A stretch of DNA of 64,000 bases from Duganella sp. sic0402 (GCF_019219065.1 NZ_JAHUWK010000001.1:868001-932000); one strand, 5' to 3'. Positions 43,106 through 52,059 are shown, counted from the first letter of the stretch. Made by a program: numbers and translations. Notes: a model not told the origin generated them from the sequence alone.

Positions 43106-45385
43106 ATGACCAGCACATTACGGCCTATGGCCGTGGCGATTTCGCTCGCCCTGACGATTCATTACGCCCACGCAGACGACGAAGATCCGGCACTGCAAAC
43201 CGTCACCGTCAACAGCGCCCGCAGCACGCTTGACCGCGACCTGCCCAACACCAGTGCCAGCAAAACGCAGGAGGAACTGCGCCAGCAACAAAACATCTTC
43301 AATCCGGAAGACGCGCTGCGCAACCTGCCCAGCATGAGCATCCGCAAACGTTATAGCGGTGACCGCAACGCGCTGGTCGGCGGGCGGAGCTTCTCCACCA
43401 CGCAGGCGCCGCGCGCACTGGTCTACATGGACGGCTACCTGCTGTCCAACTTCCTCGGCCGCTTCGACGCGCCGCGCTGGAATATGATTGCGCCAGAAGA
43501 GATGACGCGCATCGATGTCATATACGGCCCGTTTTCGGCGCTCTACCCCGGCAACGCCATCGGCACGACGATCGCCATCACCACCAGCCGTCCTAGCGGA
43601 TTTTCAGGTTCGGTGCGGATTGCAGGCCAGGACCAAAACTACAGCCAGTATGGCGATCATGACCACTACCGCAATTACCAGGCATCGGCGCTGTTGGCCG
43701 ACAAGCTGGCTTCAGGACTGTGGTACAAGCTGATGATCAACCATCAGGACGCGACCAGCCAGCCGATGGGCTACTACGCGGTCAACGCCAACGCCGCTGG
43801 CGCATTCCCGTCCGCCACTGGCAGCGGGGCGGCCACGCCAGTCAGCGGCATCGTCTATGACACCAATGCTTTCGGCATGCGCCGCGCGATCTTCGGTGCC
43901 AACGCTGGCGCCATCGACAACACCATCCAGAACACCGGCAAGCTGACGTTGGGCTACGACTTCAGCCCAACGATCAGCACCGAGGCGCTGCTTGCGTGGT
44001 GGGACAATGACAGCAAAACCAGCAACCGCAGCTTCCTGCGCGACGCGGCAGGCAATGCCGTGTGGTCGGGCAAAGTCAGCGACGGCGTCAATACCTTCAC
44101 GCTACCCGCATCCACCTTCGCGCCGTACACACGCGACGAGCGCCATGCCCTGCTGGGGCTGAGCGCCAAGACGCGCAACCGCAGCGGCTGGAACGCCAGC
44201 GTCAACGCCAGCGTTTACCGCATTCTGGACGATGTGCAGCGCAACGCCAGCACGTCCGATCCAATGGCGGCCAATGGCGGCGCCGGCACCGCCGTGGTGC
44301 GCGACGGCAGCGGCTTTGAATCGCTGGACGCCAGTATCAATCGCGCTGGCGACACGCACTCGCTGACCTTCGGCGTGCATGCGGATACCTACACACTGAA
44401 GCAGGCCATGCGCACCACCATCGACTGGCGCAATGCCAACGGCGTGGAAACCCAATACGTCGGCGGCGAAACGCGCATTCTGGCGATCTACGGCCAGGAT
44501 GCCTGGCACTTTGCGCCGCAATGGCATGCGGTGTTCGGCCTGCGCGCAGAGTCCTGGCAAGCCAGCGATGGCGTGCAGCGCATTACGCCCGGCGCCACCG
44601 TCAACTACCAGCGACGCAGTGAACAAGCCTGGTCGCCCAAGCTTTCCGTCGCCTGGGATGCGGACGCCGGCACCACCTTGCGCGCCTCGTTCGGTCGCGG
44701 CACGCGTTTTGGCACGGTGGCGGAACTGTTCCAGGGCACGGCAGCGGGCAGCAGCATCACCATCAACGATCCAAATCTTAAACCGGAGCGCTCCACCGCA
44801 TTGGAGCTCAGCGCCGAACAACGCTACACGCTGGGCAGCCTGCGCGCCTCGATGTTCCAGGACGATATACGCAATACCATCTGGAGCCAGTTAAACCTGA
44901 ATGTCTTCCCGATCGTGACCAATGTACAGAACGTCGGCCGCGTCCGCACACGCGGCCTGGAGCTGGCCGGCCAGATCGACCGGCTCGGCATTCCAGGCCT
45001 GAGCGCGGAAGCCAATATCGCGTTCAGCAAATCGACCATCCTGGAAAACGATAACTACCTGCCATCAGTGGGCAAAAACTGGTCGCGTGTGCCGCGTGTG
45101 CGCTCGGCCACCACGCTGGTGTATGCGCCGGCTGACACCTGGAGCCTGTCCGCTACGTATCGTTATTCCGGCCCTCAGTTCAACGAAATCAACAACACCG
45201 ACTACAACACCGACGTTTACGGCGGCGTGTCGCGCGTGCGTCAGTTGGACGCACGGCTGCTGCTCAAGCCGGCCAAGGGCACCGAACTTGCTATCGGCGT
45301 CGACAACCTGAATAACAACCGGGCCTACCAGCTGCATCCTTACCCAGGACGCACGCTGTTTGCCGAAGCCCGTTACGCATTCTGA
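43106..45385 (+). CDS. TonB-dependent receptor linked to an ABC-2 exporter
   Basis: A 759-residue outer-membrane receptor. Signal peptide (PMAVAISLALTIHYAHADD), plug (LQTVTVNSARSTLDRDLPNT, NPEDALRNLPSMSIRKRYSG, APRALVYMDGYLLSNFLGRF, IDVIYGPFSALYPGNAIGTT), and barrel ending LFAEARYAF. It lacks an STN domain. It is followed after 8 bases by an ABC ATPase and two DUF3526-type permeases, a recurrent partnership in proteobacteria, and preceded by two Fur-like boxes. The ligand is unknown; a metal complex is likely from the promoter. The ATG at 43106 has no clear ribosome site; the ATG at 43127 is an alternative. Confidence 0.9.
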   Translation: MTSTLRPMAVAISLALTIHYAHADDEDPALQTVTVNSARSTLDRDLPNTSASKTQEELRQQQNIFNPEDALRNLPSMSIRKRYSGDRNALVGGRSFSTTQAPRALVYMDGYLLSNFLGRFDAPRWNMIAPEEMTRIDVIYGPFSALYPGNAIGTTIAITTSRPSGFSGSVRIAGQDQNYSQYGDHDHYRNYQASALLADKLASGLWYKLMINHQDATSQPMGYYAVNANAAGAFPSATGSGAATPVSGIVYDTNAFGMRRAIFGANAGAIDNTIQNTGKLTLGYDFSPTISTEALLAWWDNDSKTSNRSFLRDAAGNAVWSGKVSDGVNTFTLPASTFAPYTRDERHALLGLSAKTRNRSGWNASVNASVYRILDDVQRNASTSDPMAANGGAGTAVVRDGSGFESLDASINRAGDTHSLTFGVHADTYTLKQAMRTTIDWRNANGVETQYVGGETRILAIYGQDAWHFAPQWHAVFGLRAESWQASDGVQRITPGATVNYQRRSEQAWSPKLSVAWDADAGTTLRASFGRGTRFGTVAELFQGTAAGSSITINDPNLKPERSTALELSAEQRYTLGSLRASMFQDDIRNTIWSQLNLNVFPIVTNVQNVGRVRTRGLELAGQIDRLGIPGLSAEANIAFSKSTILENDNYLPSVGKNWSRVPRVRSATTLVYAPADTWSLSATYRYSGPQFNEINNTDYNTDVYGGVSRVRQLDARLLLKPAKGTELAIGVDNLNNNRAYQLHPYPGRTLFAEARYAF

Positions 45386-45393
45386 GGACACGC

Positions 45394-46098
45394 ATGATAC
45401 AGATAGAAAAACTGGTAAAGCGCTACGAGGGCCGCATCGTGCTGCATGGCCTCGACCTGCACGTCGGTGGCGGCGAGGTGTACGCGCTGCTCGGCCCAAA
45501 CGGCGCCGGCAAATCCACCACCATCGGCTGCTTGCTGGGCTTTGTGCAGGCTGATGCCGGCGCCATCCGCCTGGCGGACTCCGATCTGCCACCTGCCCAG
45601 GCGGCGGTGCGGCACGCCGCTTACATCGCAGAAAACGTCGCGCTGTACGAGCGACTGAGCGGCGTTGAAAACGTCGAATTCTTCATGCGGTTGCTGGGCC
45701 ATACGCCCAAGCGCCGCGACATCGAAGCGCTGCTCGAACGCGCCGGCCTGCCGCAACATGCCTGGCATCGCCAGGCACAAGGCTATTCCAAAGGGATGCG
45801 GCAGAAAGTGGGCATTGTCATGGCCTTGGCCAAAGGTGCAAAAGTGCTGGTATTGGATGAGCCAACATCCGGCCTCGATCCCGAAGCCAGCGTCGCCTTT
45901 GGCGAACTGGTTCGGACACTGGCCGATGAAGGCGCGGCGGTGCTGATGGCGACCCACGACCTGTTCCGCGCACAGGAACTGGCGGACCGCTGCGGCATGC
46001 TGGTGGGCGGCCAATTGGCCGGCGAATGGACATTGGGAGAATTGAATGCAGGCGAACTTGAACGCAACTACCTTGACATCCTCGCCTGCCGCAACTGA
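45394..46098 (+). CDS. ABC transporter ATP-binding protein
   Basis: A 234-residue nucleotide-binding domain with Walker A (GPNGAGKSTTIGCLLG), signature (YSKGMRQKVGIVM), Walker B (VLVLDEPTSGLDPEAS) and H-loop (MATHDLFRA). It belongs to the ABC-2/NosF-like exporter class. The first gene after the TonB receptor, it has a GAGGA ribosome site. The 3' end overlaps the first permease gene by 53 bases in another frame, and it should form a complex with the two permeases that follow. Confidence 0.93.
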   Translation: MIQIEKLVKRYEGRIVLHGLDLHVGGGEVYALLGPNGAGKSTTIGCLLGFVQADAGAIRLADSDLPPAQAAVRHAAYIAENVALYERLSGVENVEFFMRLLGHTPKRRDIEALLERAGLPQHAWHRQAQGYSKGMRQKVGIVMALAKGAKVLVLDEPTSGLDPEASVAFGELVRTLADEGAAVLMATHDLFRAQELADRCGMLVGGQLAGEWTLGELNAGELERNYLDILACRN

Positions 46099-47539
46099 GC
46101 CGGCGGAAGGACCGCAACGCTGGCTGAGCGCCTTGCGCGGCGCATGGCAAGCCGACTGGCGCGAACGCCGGCGTGACTGGCGGGTATGGCTGGTGGTGCT
46201 GGCCGGCCTGGCGCTGGCGGCGTGTGCGGCACTCCTGTCATCGCTGCAACTGCAAGCCACGCTGGAGGCGCGCAACGGCGCGCAAGCGGCCGAGCAGCAG
46301 CGCTGGGCCCATCAAGGCAAGAAGAATCCGCACTCGGCGGCGCACTACGGCGTCTACGTTTTCAAGCCGCTGTCCGCACTGGCTGCGCTCGATCCCGGCA
46401 TAGAACACTACGTCGGCGCCAGCCTCTGGCTGGAGGCGCACAAGCAGAACGAGCTGGTGTACCGTCCCGCCAACGACGATCCGGGCGCGAACCGTCAATT
46501 CCGCCTGAATCCCGCGTTTGTCATGCAGGTGCTGACGCCGATGGCAATGATTTTCCTCGGCTTCGGCATGTTTGCCGGCGAACGCGAACGCGGCACACTG
46601 GCCGCCCTGCGCATTAACGCGGCGCCGCTGAGCGCTATCGCGGTGGCGCGTGGCTCGGTACTGTTATTCCTGTCGATGACGCTGGTGGCGCCGGCCTGTA
46701 TCGCAGTCGGCCTGGTCGAGTGGCGCATGGGCGGCCGTAGTCCGTTCAGCGACGGCGCCTTGCGCGCCGGGCTGTTCGCGCTGGGCTATCTGCTATATCT
46801 GTGCACCTGGGCGGCGCTGATCGCCGGCGTATCGGCTTGGTCGCGCAGCTTGCGTACATCGCTGGCGGTGCTGATCGGCTTGTGGGCAATGACGGCACTG
46901 GTGGCGCCGCGCAGCGCCGCCGAGCTGGCCCAACTGGCGGCGCCGCTGCCGTCGATGCAGGCCTTCCGCGCCGCGCTGGACAACGCGCTCGGCATGCCGG
47001 ACGACCCAGAACAGGCGCGCCGCGACCAGCAGCAACTGCTGCGCGAGCACAACGTCACCGATGCCAGGGATCTGCCTTTCAATTGGGCCGGCATCAGCAT
47101 CCAGCGCGGCGAAGAACACGGTGACCGCATATTCGACGCCCACTATGGCCGCCTGTTCGACGCCATGCGCCGCCAGAGCGAAGTTGCGGCGATGGCGGGA
47201 TGGCTGTCGCCGTCGGTTGCGGTGGCAGGCCTGTCCAGCGCCGTCGCGGGCAGCGACACCAGCCACCACATCCAGTTCGTCAACGGCGCTGAACAGCAAC
47301 GCCGCATCATGCAAGTGGTGCTGAACCAGGCGATCACCGAGCACAAGGACCAGGACGGCGTGCGCTACGAAGGCGACCAGTCGCTGTGGAGCAAGATACC
47401 GCCATTCCAGTTCGTCTACCCGCCGCTGGACGCCAGCGTATGGTGGCGCCACCTGCTCCCCTTGTCAGCGCTGTTTGCGGCCAGCCTGTTGCTGTGCGCC
47501 GCCGGCCTGCGTCAACTACGTAACGGAAATCTGCGATGA
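46046..47539 (+). CDS. ABC-2 permease, DUF3526-type, first copy
   Basis: A 497-residue membrane protein: helix near residues 45-62 (WLVVLAGLALAACAALL), a large periplasmic loop (about 70-150), then five helices in residues 155-310 (FVMQVLTPMAMIFLGFGMFA followed by GERERGTLAALRINAAPLSA, a typical ABC-2 coupling segment), a second long loop, and a final helix. The repeated loop-helix plan is that of DUF3526 permeases. It starts inside the ATPase gene (GGGAGA ribosome site) and overlaps the second permease by ATGA. Confidence 0.85.
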   Translation: MQANLNATTLTSSPAATEPAEGPQRWLSALRGAWQADWRERRRDWRVWLVVLAGLALAACAALLSSLQLQATLEARNGAQAAEQQRWAHQGKKNPHSAAHYGVYVFKPLSALAALDPGIEHYVGASLWLEAHKQNELVYRPANDDPGANRQFRLNPAFVMQVLTPMAMIFLGFGMFAGERERGTLAALRINAAPLSAIAVARGSVLLFLSMTLVAPACIAVGLVEWRMGGRSPFSDGALRAGLFALGYLLYLCTWAALIAGVSAWSRSLRTSLAVLIGLWAMTALVAPRSAAELAQLAAPLPSMQAFRAALDNALGMPDDPEQARRDQQQLLREHNVTDARDLPFNWAGISIQRGEEHGDRIFDAHYGRLFDAMRRQSEVAAMAGWLSPSVAVAGLSSAVAGSDTSHHIQFVNGAEQQRRIMQVVLNQAITEHKDQDGVRYEGDQSLWSKIPPFQFVYPPLDASVWWRHLLPLSALFAASLLLCAAGLRQLRNGNLR

Positions 47540-49026
47540 AACACATGTATACCCTGATCGCCTACGACTTGCGCAGCCAGTTGCGCGAGCGCGGCACACT
47601 GGCACTGCTGGCGGTCGCGCTGCTGCTCGCCCTGTTCGGCCTCTATGAAGGCAGCCGCTTCGAGCAGCAAAGCCGCGACGCCGCGCAAGCCGCCACGGCG
47701 CAACAGGCGCAGGCCCGCGAGGCGGCCAACGCGCTGGCGCGACGCTACTTCACGCAACCGGACGCGCCGGAATTCGCCGGCCTGCAATGGTGGCGCACGC
47801 CAGTGGACATCCGTGGCTACGCCTTCCGCGAACACGTCGGCTTTGCCGCCAAGCCGCAGACGCCAGGCGCCGCGCTGGCCGTGGGTCAGGCCGACCTGCT
47901 GCCTGCCTATGTGCGGGTGCGCGCCGAATCAATGGAGTCCGCCCGCACGGCGCTGGAAATCGAACATCCGGCGCTGCTGGCGGTGGGCCGCTTTGACCTG
48001 ATGTTCTTCGTGATCTATCTGTGGCCGCTGATCTTACTGGCGCTGACCACCTCGGTGCTGACGCAGGACCGTGAAAGCCTGCGCCTGCGTGCGCTGCAAC
48101 TGCAAGGCGTCAAGCCGGGCCGCATGCTGGATCTTCAAGTCAGCGCGCGCACGCTGGCAGCCACCGCGCTGTTAATCCTGGTTTGCGGCGCGGCGGCGCT
48201 GTTGTCCGGCGCGCTGCCCGCCAGTGCCCATGGTTTGATGGCGCTGGCGCAGTGGGCAGGCGTGGTGCTGCTGTATTCGCTGTTCTGGGCGGCGGTGGCA
48301 ATTGCCGTCTGCGCCGCCTGCGGCAACCGCATGAGCGCCGCTTTCGCCGGTTTCGGCGCGTGGCTGGTGCTGGCGATCCTGATTCCCGGCGCACTGAGCG
48401 CCATAGTGCAGGCCAGCGCGCCAGTGCCGCAGCGTGAGCGCTATGTGCAAGCGATGCGCGACGCCAATGACCAGGTGGCTGCCAATAAACTCAGCAGCCT
48501 TGCCCGCTTCTATGACAGCCATCCGGGCTGGAAGCCGGCTGGCGCGCTGGATAAAGTCTCCGCCAGCGTCTCGCGCCTGCAGCGCGCGCAAGAGCTGGAA
48601 CGGGTCATGGCCAGCGTCGACCGAGAGTTCCAGCAGGCCGCCGAGCAGCGCCGGGCCTTGTTCGACCGTCTTCAGGGATTCAGCCCGGTCACCTTGGCCT
48701 ACCAGTCGCTGACCGCGCTGGCCGGCAATGACGCCGTCCGCCACCAGCGCTTCCTGGCCGAGGTACAGCGCCACCAGCAAACGCTGCGCGACTACTTCCA
48801 GCAGGCCATCCAGCTGTCGGCGCTGGGCGACGAGCGCAAGTCCTGTCCGCAAACCTGCCTTGGCGGCTACGGTTTCCGCGACTTTGACCAGGTGCCCGTG
48901 TTCACGCCCTCGCCTTCCCTGGCCGGTCTAAGTCCCTGGAGCGGACCGCTGGCGCTGCTGCCGCTGTGGATCGCCGCGCTGCTGGGCGCGTCCGCCGTAA
49001 TCCTGGCGCGCCGGCCTGTCAACTAG
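47536..49026 (+). CDS. ABC-2 permease, DUF3526-type, second copy
   Basis: A 496-residue membrane protein with the same plan as its neighbour: N-terminal helix (LALLAVALLLALFGLYEGS), periplasmic loop, central helices (RFDLMFFVIYLWPLILLALT, QDRESLRLRALQLQGVKPGR coupling segment) and a C-terminal helix (LALLPLWIAALLGASAVIL). A CPQTC pair in the late periplasmic loop could bind metal or form a disulfide. The two permeases probably form a heterodimer exporting or extracting a periplasmic compound related to the ligand taken in by the upstream TonB receptor. Last gene of the operon. Confidence 0.85.
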   Translation: MKHMYTLIAYDLRSQLRERGTLALLAVALLLALFGLYEGSRFEQQSRDAAQAATAQQAQAREAANALARRYFTQPDAPEFAGLQWWRTPVDIRGYAFREHVGFAAKPQTPGAALAVGQADLLPAYVRVRAESMESARTALEIEHPALLAVGRFDLMFFVIYLWPLILLALTTSVLTQDRESLRLRALQLQGVKPGRMLDLQVSARTLAATALLILVCGAAALLSGALPASAHGLMALAQWAGVVLLYSLFWAAVAIAVCAACGNRMSAAFAGFGAWLVLAILIPGALSAIVQASAPVPQRERYVQAMRDANDQVAANKLSSLARFYDSHPGWKPAGALDKVSASVSRLQRAQELERVMASVDREFQQAAEQRRALFDRLQGFSPVTLAYQSLTALAGNDAVRHQRFLAEVQRHQQTLRDYFQQAIQLSALGDERKSCPQTCLGGYGFRDFDQVPVFTPSPSLAGLSPWSGPLALLPLWIAALLGASAVILARRPVN

Positions 49027-49053
49027 CCAGCGCAATAATTTATCCATGGAAAT

Positions 49054-49067
49054 TTGATCCAGATCAT
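49054..49067. promoter_or_regulatory. FNR/Anr-like box upstream of the universal stress protein gene
   Basis: TTGATCCAGATCAT differs at one position from the FNR consensus TTGAT-N4-ATCAA. It lies 56 bases before the stress-protein ATG, and two FNR-type genes follow directly downstream, supporting oxygen-dependent control. Confidence 0.65.
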
Positions 49068-49122
49068 AAAATTTGTCGATGAGCTTTGATAGCCTGATAA
49101 CGGACATCACAAGGAGCTCATC

Positions 49123-49965
49123 ATGACTTACAAAACGATACTGGTTCATGCCGACCTTTCCCCGCACGCCGCCACGCGTTACGCGCTCGCCTGCCAGCTC
49201 GCCCTTGCGCATGACGCCCACCTGGTCGGCGCGGCCTTCACGGGCCTGACGCAAGAGACTTACCGCAACGCCGCCTTCGCCTATGGCGGCGTGCTGTCTC
49301 CGACCGATGTGGAGCTGGTCACCAGCAACAGCAAGCAGGCGCTTGACGCCTTCGTCGCCAAGGCCGATGCCGCTGGCACGGCCTACGAACGCCGCATCAG
49401 CGACGACGATTCCGAAACCGGCATGGTACTGCAAGCGCGCTACGCCGACCTGCTGGTGTTGAGCCAGAGCGATCCTGAACTGACCGGTCCGAATATCCTG
49501 TACAAGCTGCCCGAACACCTGGCGCTGCACGGCGGCCGTCCAGTGCTGCTGGTGCCTTACGCCGTCCGCTACGAACATATCGACCAGCACGCACTGGTGG
49601 CCTGGGACGGCAGCCGCGCAGCCACCCGCGCCGTCACCGACGCGCTGCCGCTGCTGCGGCGCAGCCAGCGCGTGACGCTGGCGGTGTTCAACGCGCAAAC
49701 GCAGTACGGCACCCACGGCGAGAATCCGGGCGCCGACATCGCGCTGTATCTGGCCCGCCACGGTGTCAAGGTCGAGGTCACGCAGCAGCATACGCCGGCC
49801 GGCCTGGATATAGGCAACGCGCTGCTGTCGCTGGCCGCCGACATCGGCGCCGACTTGCTGGTGATGGGCGCCTACGGGCACCAACGCTGGCGCGAGATCG
49901 TGCTGGGCGGCGTCACGCGCCGCGTGCTGCAGTCGATGACCTTGCCAGTACTGATGGCGCATTAA
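49123..49965 (+). CDS. Tandem-domain universal stress protein
   Basis: A 280-residue protein made of two Usp domains (about 1-145 and 150-280). The first begins YKTILVHADLSPHAATRYAL; the second carries ALVAWDGSRAATRAVTDALP and the ATP-loop type ending GAYGHQRWREIVLGGVTRRV. Tandem Usp proteins in betaproteobacteria are commonly induced by low oxygen, in line with the FNR-like box upstream. An AAGGAG ribosome site precedes the ATG. The first FNR-type regulator starts 10 bases downstream, so co-transcription is likely. Confidence 0.92.
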   Translation: MTYKTILVHADLSPHAATRYALACQLALAHDAHLVGAAFTGLTQETYRNAAFAYGGVLSPTDVELVTSNSKQALDAFVAKADAAGTAYERRISDDDSETGMVLQARYADLLVLSQSDPELTGPNILYKLPEHLALHGGRPVLLVPYAVRYEHIDQHALVAWDGSRAATRAVTDALPLLRRSQRVTLAVFNAQTQYGTHGENPGADIALYLARHGVKVEVTQQHTPAGLDIGNALLSLAADIGADLLVMGAYGHQRWREIVLGGVTRRVLQSMTLPVLMAH

Positions 49966-49975
49966 GCGGGGTAGC

Positions 49976-50674
49976 ATGGGTATCGATTCTTACCGCAGCA
50001 ACTGCGACCGCTGCATTCACCTGCACCTGTGCGAAGGCACGGCCGACAACGACCACATTGCCGGGCACCGGCTGCGCGTGCGCCGCCACGACAGCCTGTA
50101 CCGGGTGGGCGAATCGCCGGGCAACCGTATTTACTGCATCCGTTCCGGCAGCTTCAAGCTGGTGATGGCGCGCCCAGGAGACGAGGAACAGGTGATCGCC
50201 TTTGCGATGGCGCCGGATTTCCTCGGCCTGAACACGCTGGGCGCGGCTGGCCACACGGCCAGCGCGGTCGCGCTGGAAGATAGCGAGGTTTGCGTCATCG
50301 ATTGGGACCGCCAGGCCTTCCGGGGCCGCCGCCAGCCGATGCAGCGCAACGGCCTGCACGCCCTGCTGGCCGGGGAAATCCGCCGCGCCCAGCAGGCCAC
50401 ACTGCTGCTGCATCACACGCATTCGCGCCAGCGCATGGCAGACCTGGTGCTCAGTTTGTCCAACGCCTATCATAGCAATGGCTATTCGCCGCGCCGCTTC
50501 CGCCTGCCGATGTCGCGCTGCGATATTGCCAGCTACATCGGCGTCAGCGCGGAATGCGTCAGCCGCCTGATCGACCAATTCCGCCGTAAAGGCATGCTGC
50601 AGCTGCACCGGCGCGATCTGACCTTGCTTGACACGGATGCGCTGCAGCGCACCGCCGCCGGCATGGAGGGCTAA
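49976..50674 (+). CDS. FNR-type oxygen-sensing regulator 1 (four cysteines)
   Basis: A 232-residue Crp/Fnr regulator. The N-terminal NCDRCIHLHLCEG gives Cys10, Cys13 and Cys19 with the same C-x2-C-x5-C spacing as E. coli FNR, and Cys106 in EDSEVCVIDWD matches the fourth cluster ligand, so a 4Fe-4S oxygen sensor is expected. The helix-turn-helix SRCDIASYIGVSAECVSRLI retains the E-x-x-S-R recognition pattern of FNR, predicting binding to TTGAT-N4-ATCAA. It lies between the stress protein and a second FNR-type gene (3-base gap), both on the same strand. Confidence 0.92.
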   Translation: MGIDSYRSNCDRCIHLHLCEGTADNDHIAGHRLRVRRHDSLYRVGESPGNRIYCIRSGSFKLVMARPGDEEQVIAFAMAPDFLGLNTLGAAGHTASAVALEDSEVCVIDWDRQAFRGRRQPMQRNGLHALLAGEIRRAQQATLLLHHTHSRQRMADLVLSLSNAYHSNGYSPRRFRLPMSRCDIASYIGVSAECVSRLIDQFRRKGMLQLHRRDLTLLDTDALQRTAAGMEG

Positions 50675-50677
50675 ACC

Positions 50678-51436
50678 ATGGCACACCGACTTCGCCTGGT
50701 CACCGACAGCGTGACAGACGCCATCCGCCGCTGTCAGGACTGTCCGCTCAACACCCTGTGTCTGGACGAAGCGCCGTCCGGCGCCGTGGCGCCGCAACAG
50801 CCATGCCTGGAACAGCGCTGCCTGCACCTGAACGGCGGTGACCACCTGTTCCGCGTGTCGGATGAGGCTGACCAGCACCTGCACATCATCCGCAGTGGCG
50901 ACATCAAGCTGTATCAGCACGGCCGTGATGGCGGCCAGCACATCATTGAATTCCTCGGCCCTGGCGCCTGGATAGGCTTGGAATCGCTGAACGAAGACCA
51001 GCGGCACGCTGGTGCGGTGGCGCTGACAGAATGCGAAATTGCCAGCATACCGTACACCATGCTGAGCTCTTTGCTGGACCGTCAGCCACGGAGCGCCGAA
51101 GCGTTCGGGCAGCTGTTGAGCGGCACCATTGCCCGCCACCAGCAGCACGCCGCCATGTTGCGCAGCACCTCGGCCGTACAGCGGGTGGCGCAGTTCCTGC
51201 TGCACCGGCTGGAGCAGGCGCAAGGCGTGGCTCACCATATGGCGAAGGCGACCTTGCCGATGTCGCGCCAGGATATTGCCGACTACTTGGGATTGACTTC
51301 GTCCACCGTCAGCCGCTGCCTTAGCGCACTGCGCCGCCGTGGATGGTTGAGCATGGGTCAGCGTGCCTTCATGCTGCCTGGCCGTGCGGATGTGGAAATG
51401 GTGGCGGCGGGCGCGCCGCTGGCGCTCGACGATTGA
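50678..51436 (+). CDS. FNR-type oxygen-sensing regulator 2 (four cysteines, altered recognition helix)
   Basis: A 252-residue Crp/Fnr regulator with RRCQDCPLNTLCLDEA giving Cys19, Cys22 and Cys28, and Cys119 in ALTECEIASI: again the complete FNR ligand set. The recognition helix DYLGLTSSTVSRCLSALRRR keeps S-R but has Ser where FNR and regulator 1 have Glu, so its DNA half-site may differ. The effector domain (HIIRSGDIKLYQHGRDGGQH, PGAWIGLESLNE) is otherwise normal. It starts 3 bases after regulator 1 and converges on the bacteriohemerythrin gene. Two consecutive non-identical FNR proteins suggest layered oxygen control. Confidence 0.9.
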   Translation: MAHRLRLVTDSVTDAIRRCQDCPLNTLCLDEAPSGAVAPQQPCLEQRCLHLNGGDHLFRVSDEADQHLHIIRSGDIKLYQHGRDGGQHIIEFLGPGAWIGLESLNEDQRHAGAVALTECEIASIPYTMLSSLLDRQPRSAEAFGQLLSGTIARHQQHAAMLRSTSAVQRVAQFLLHRLEQAQGVAHHMAKATLPMSRQDIADYLGLTSSTVSRCLSALRRRGWLSMGQRAFMLPGRADVEMVAAGAPLALDD

Positions 51437-51444
51437 GCGCTGGA

Positions 51445-51903
51445 TCAGCTGAGGTGGGGAATCGGGCGGCGGCGCGGCGATAAGCGCGCCGCCGGCACAT
51501 CGTCCTGTCCGGCCGGAGCGCCATGGGCACGGCCGGCGATCTGCAAGGCGATGGCCAGCGCCGTGTCGGCCGTGGCCAGATGCACCTGGAACCAGGGCAG
51601 TATCAGCGCCGCCACCTTGCGGCCGGCGTCGATATCGCCCGGCGCCAGGCCGTGCAAGGTCGCCAGCACGCGCGCGTGCTGCTCGCGGTGGCTGCGGGTG
51701 GCGGGATAGTCGATCGCCTCCATCAATTGTTCCTCGACGCGGAAATCATCTTCCAGGCACTCGATCAGCGCGGCCAGATTTTCTTCAAATTCTTCATCCG
51801 GGCCTTCCAGCAGCACGTTGATCTGCTCGGCCAGCGCCGCATGCGCCTCATCAAACAAGGGGATGCCGAGTACCATGTCGGCGCTTAAGGCATTGGTGTC
51901 CAT
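51445..51903 (-). CDS. Bacteriohemerythrin
   Basis: A 152-residue oxygen-binding di-iron protein. The four-helix ligand set is visible: His in FDEAHAALAEQIN, Glu in FRVEEQLMEAIDYP, two His in TRSHREQHARVL, and His plus Asp in LPWFQVHLATADTAL. The C-terminal 25 residues are an unstructured, Pro/Arg-rich tail. Bacteriohemerythrins bind or deliver oxygen to microaerobic respiration. The gene ends 8 bases from FNR regulator 2 (convergent) and is divergent from the PatZ-like gene, with an FNR-like site between. Confidence 0.88.
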   Translation of the reverse strand: MDTNALSADMVLGIPLFDEAHAALAEQINVLLEGPDEEFEENLAALIECLEDDFRVEEQLMEAIDYPATRSHREQHARVLATLHGLAPGDIDAGRKVAALILPWFQVHLATADTALAIALQIAGRAHGAPAGQDDVPAARLSPRRRPIPHLS

Positions 51904-51962
51904 GACTACTCCAGGGTGGCATTAGGCTAGCGCTACTATGCCCAAGCCGGCTTGGCAAATCC

Positions 51963-51976
51963 ATGATCCAGGTCAA
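51963..51976. promoter_or_regulatory. FNR/Anr-like box between bacteriohemerythrin and the PatZ-like gene
   Basis: ATGATCCAGGTCAA reads TTGACCTGGATCAT on the other strand, a near-match to TTGAT-N4-ATCAA, about 60 bases upstream of hemerythrin and 84 upstream of the PatZ-like start. It shares its spacing and most bases with the box at 49054. Confidence 0.6.
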
Positions 51977-52059
51977 GTGGCGGCGATTTGCCGCGCCGCC
52001 GCAAAAATACGCCTGGTTGGCGTATAGTGTGGGCTGCCAGTCACTGTCGAGAAAGTATC

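Noticed and set aside
49913..51238. A 441-codon minus-strand frame opposite the two FNR genes
   Set aside because: Antisense shadow; the plus-strand proteins have complete FNR cysteine and helix-turn-helix motifs.
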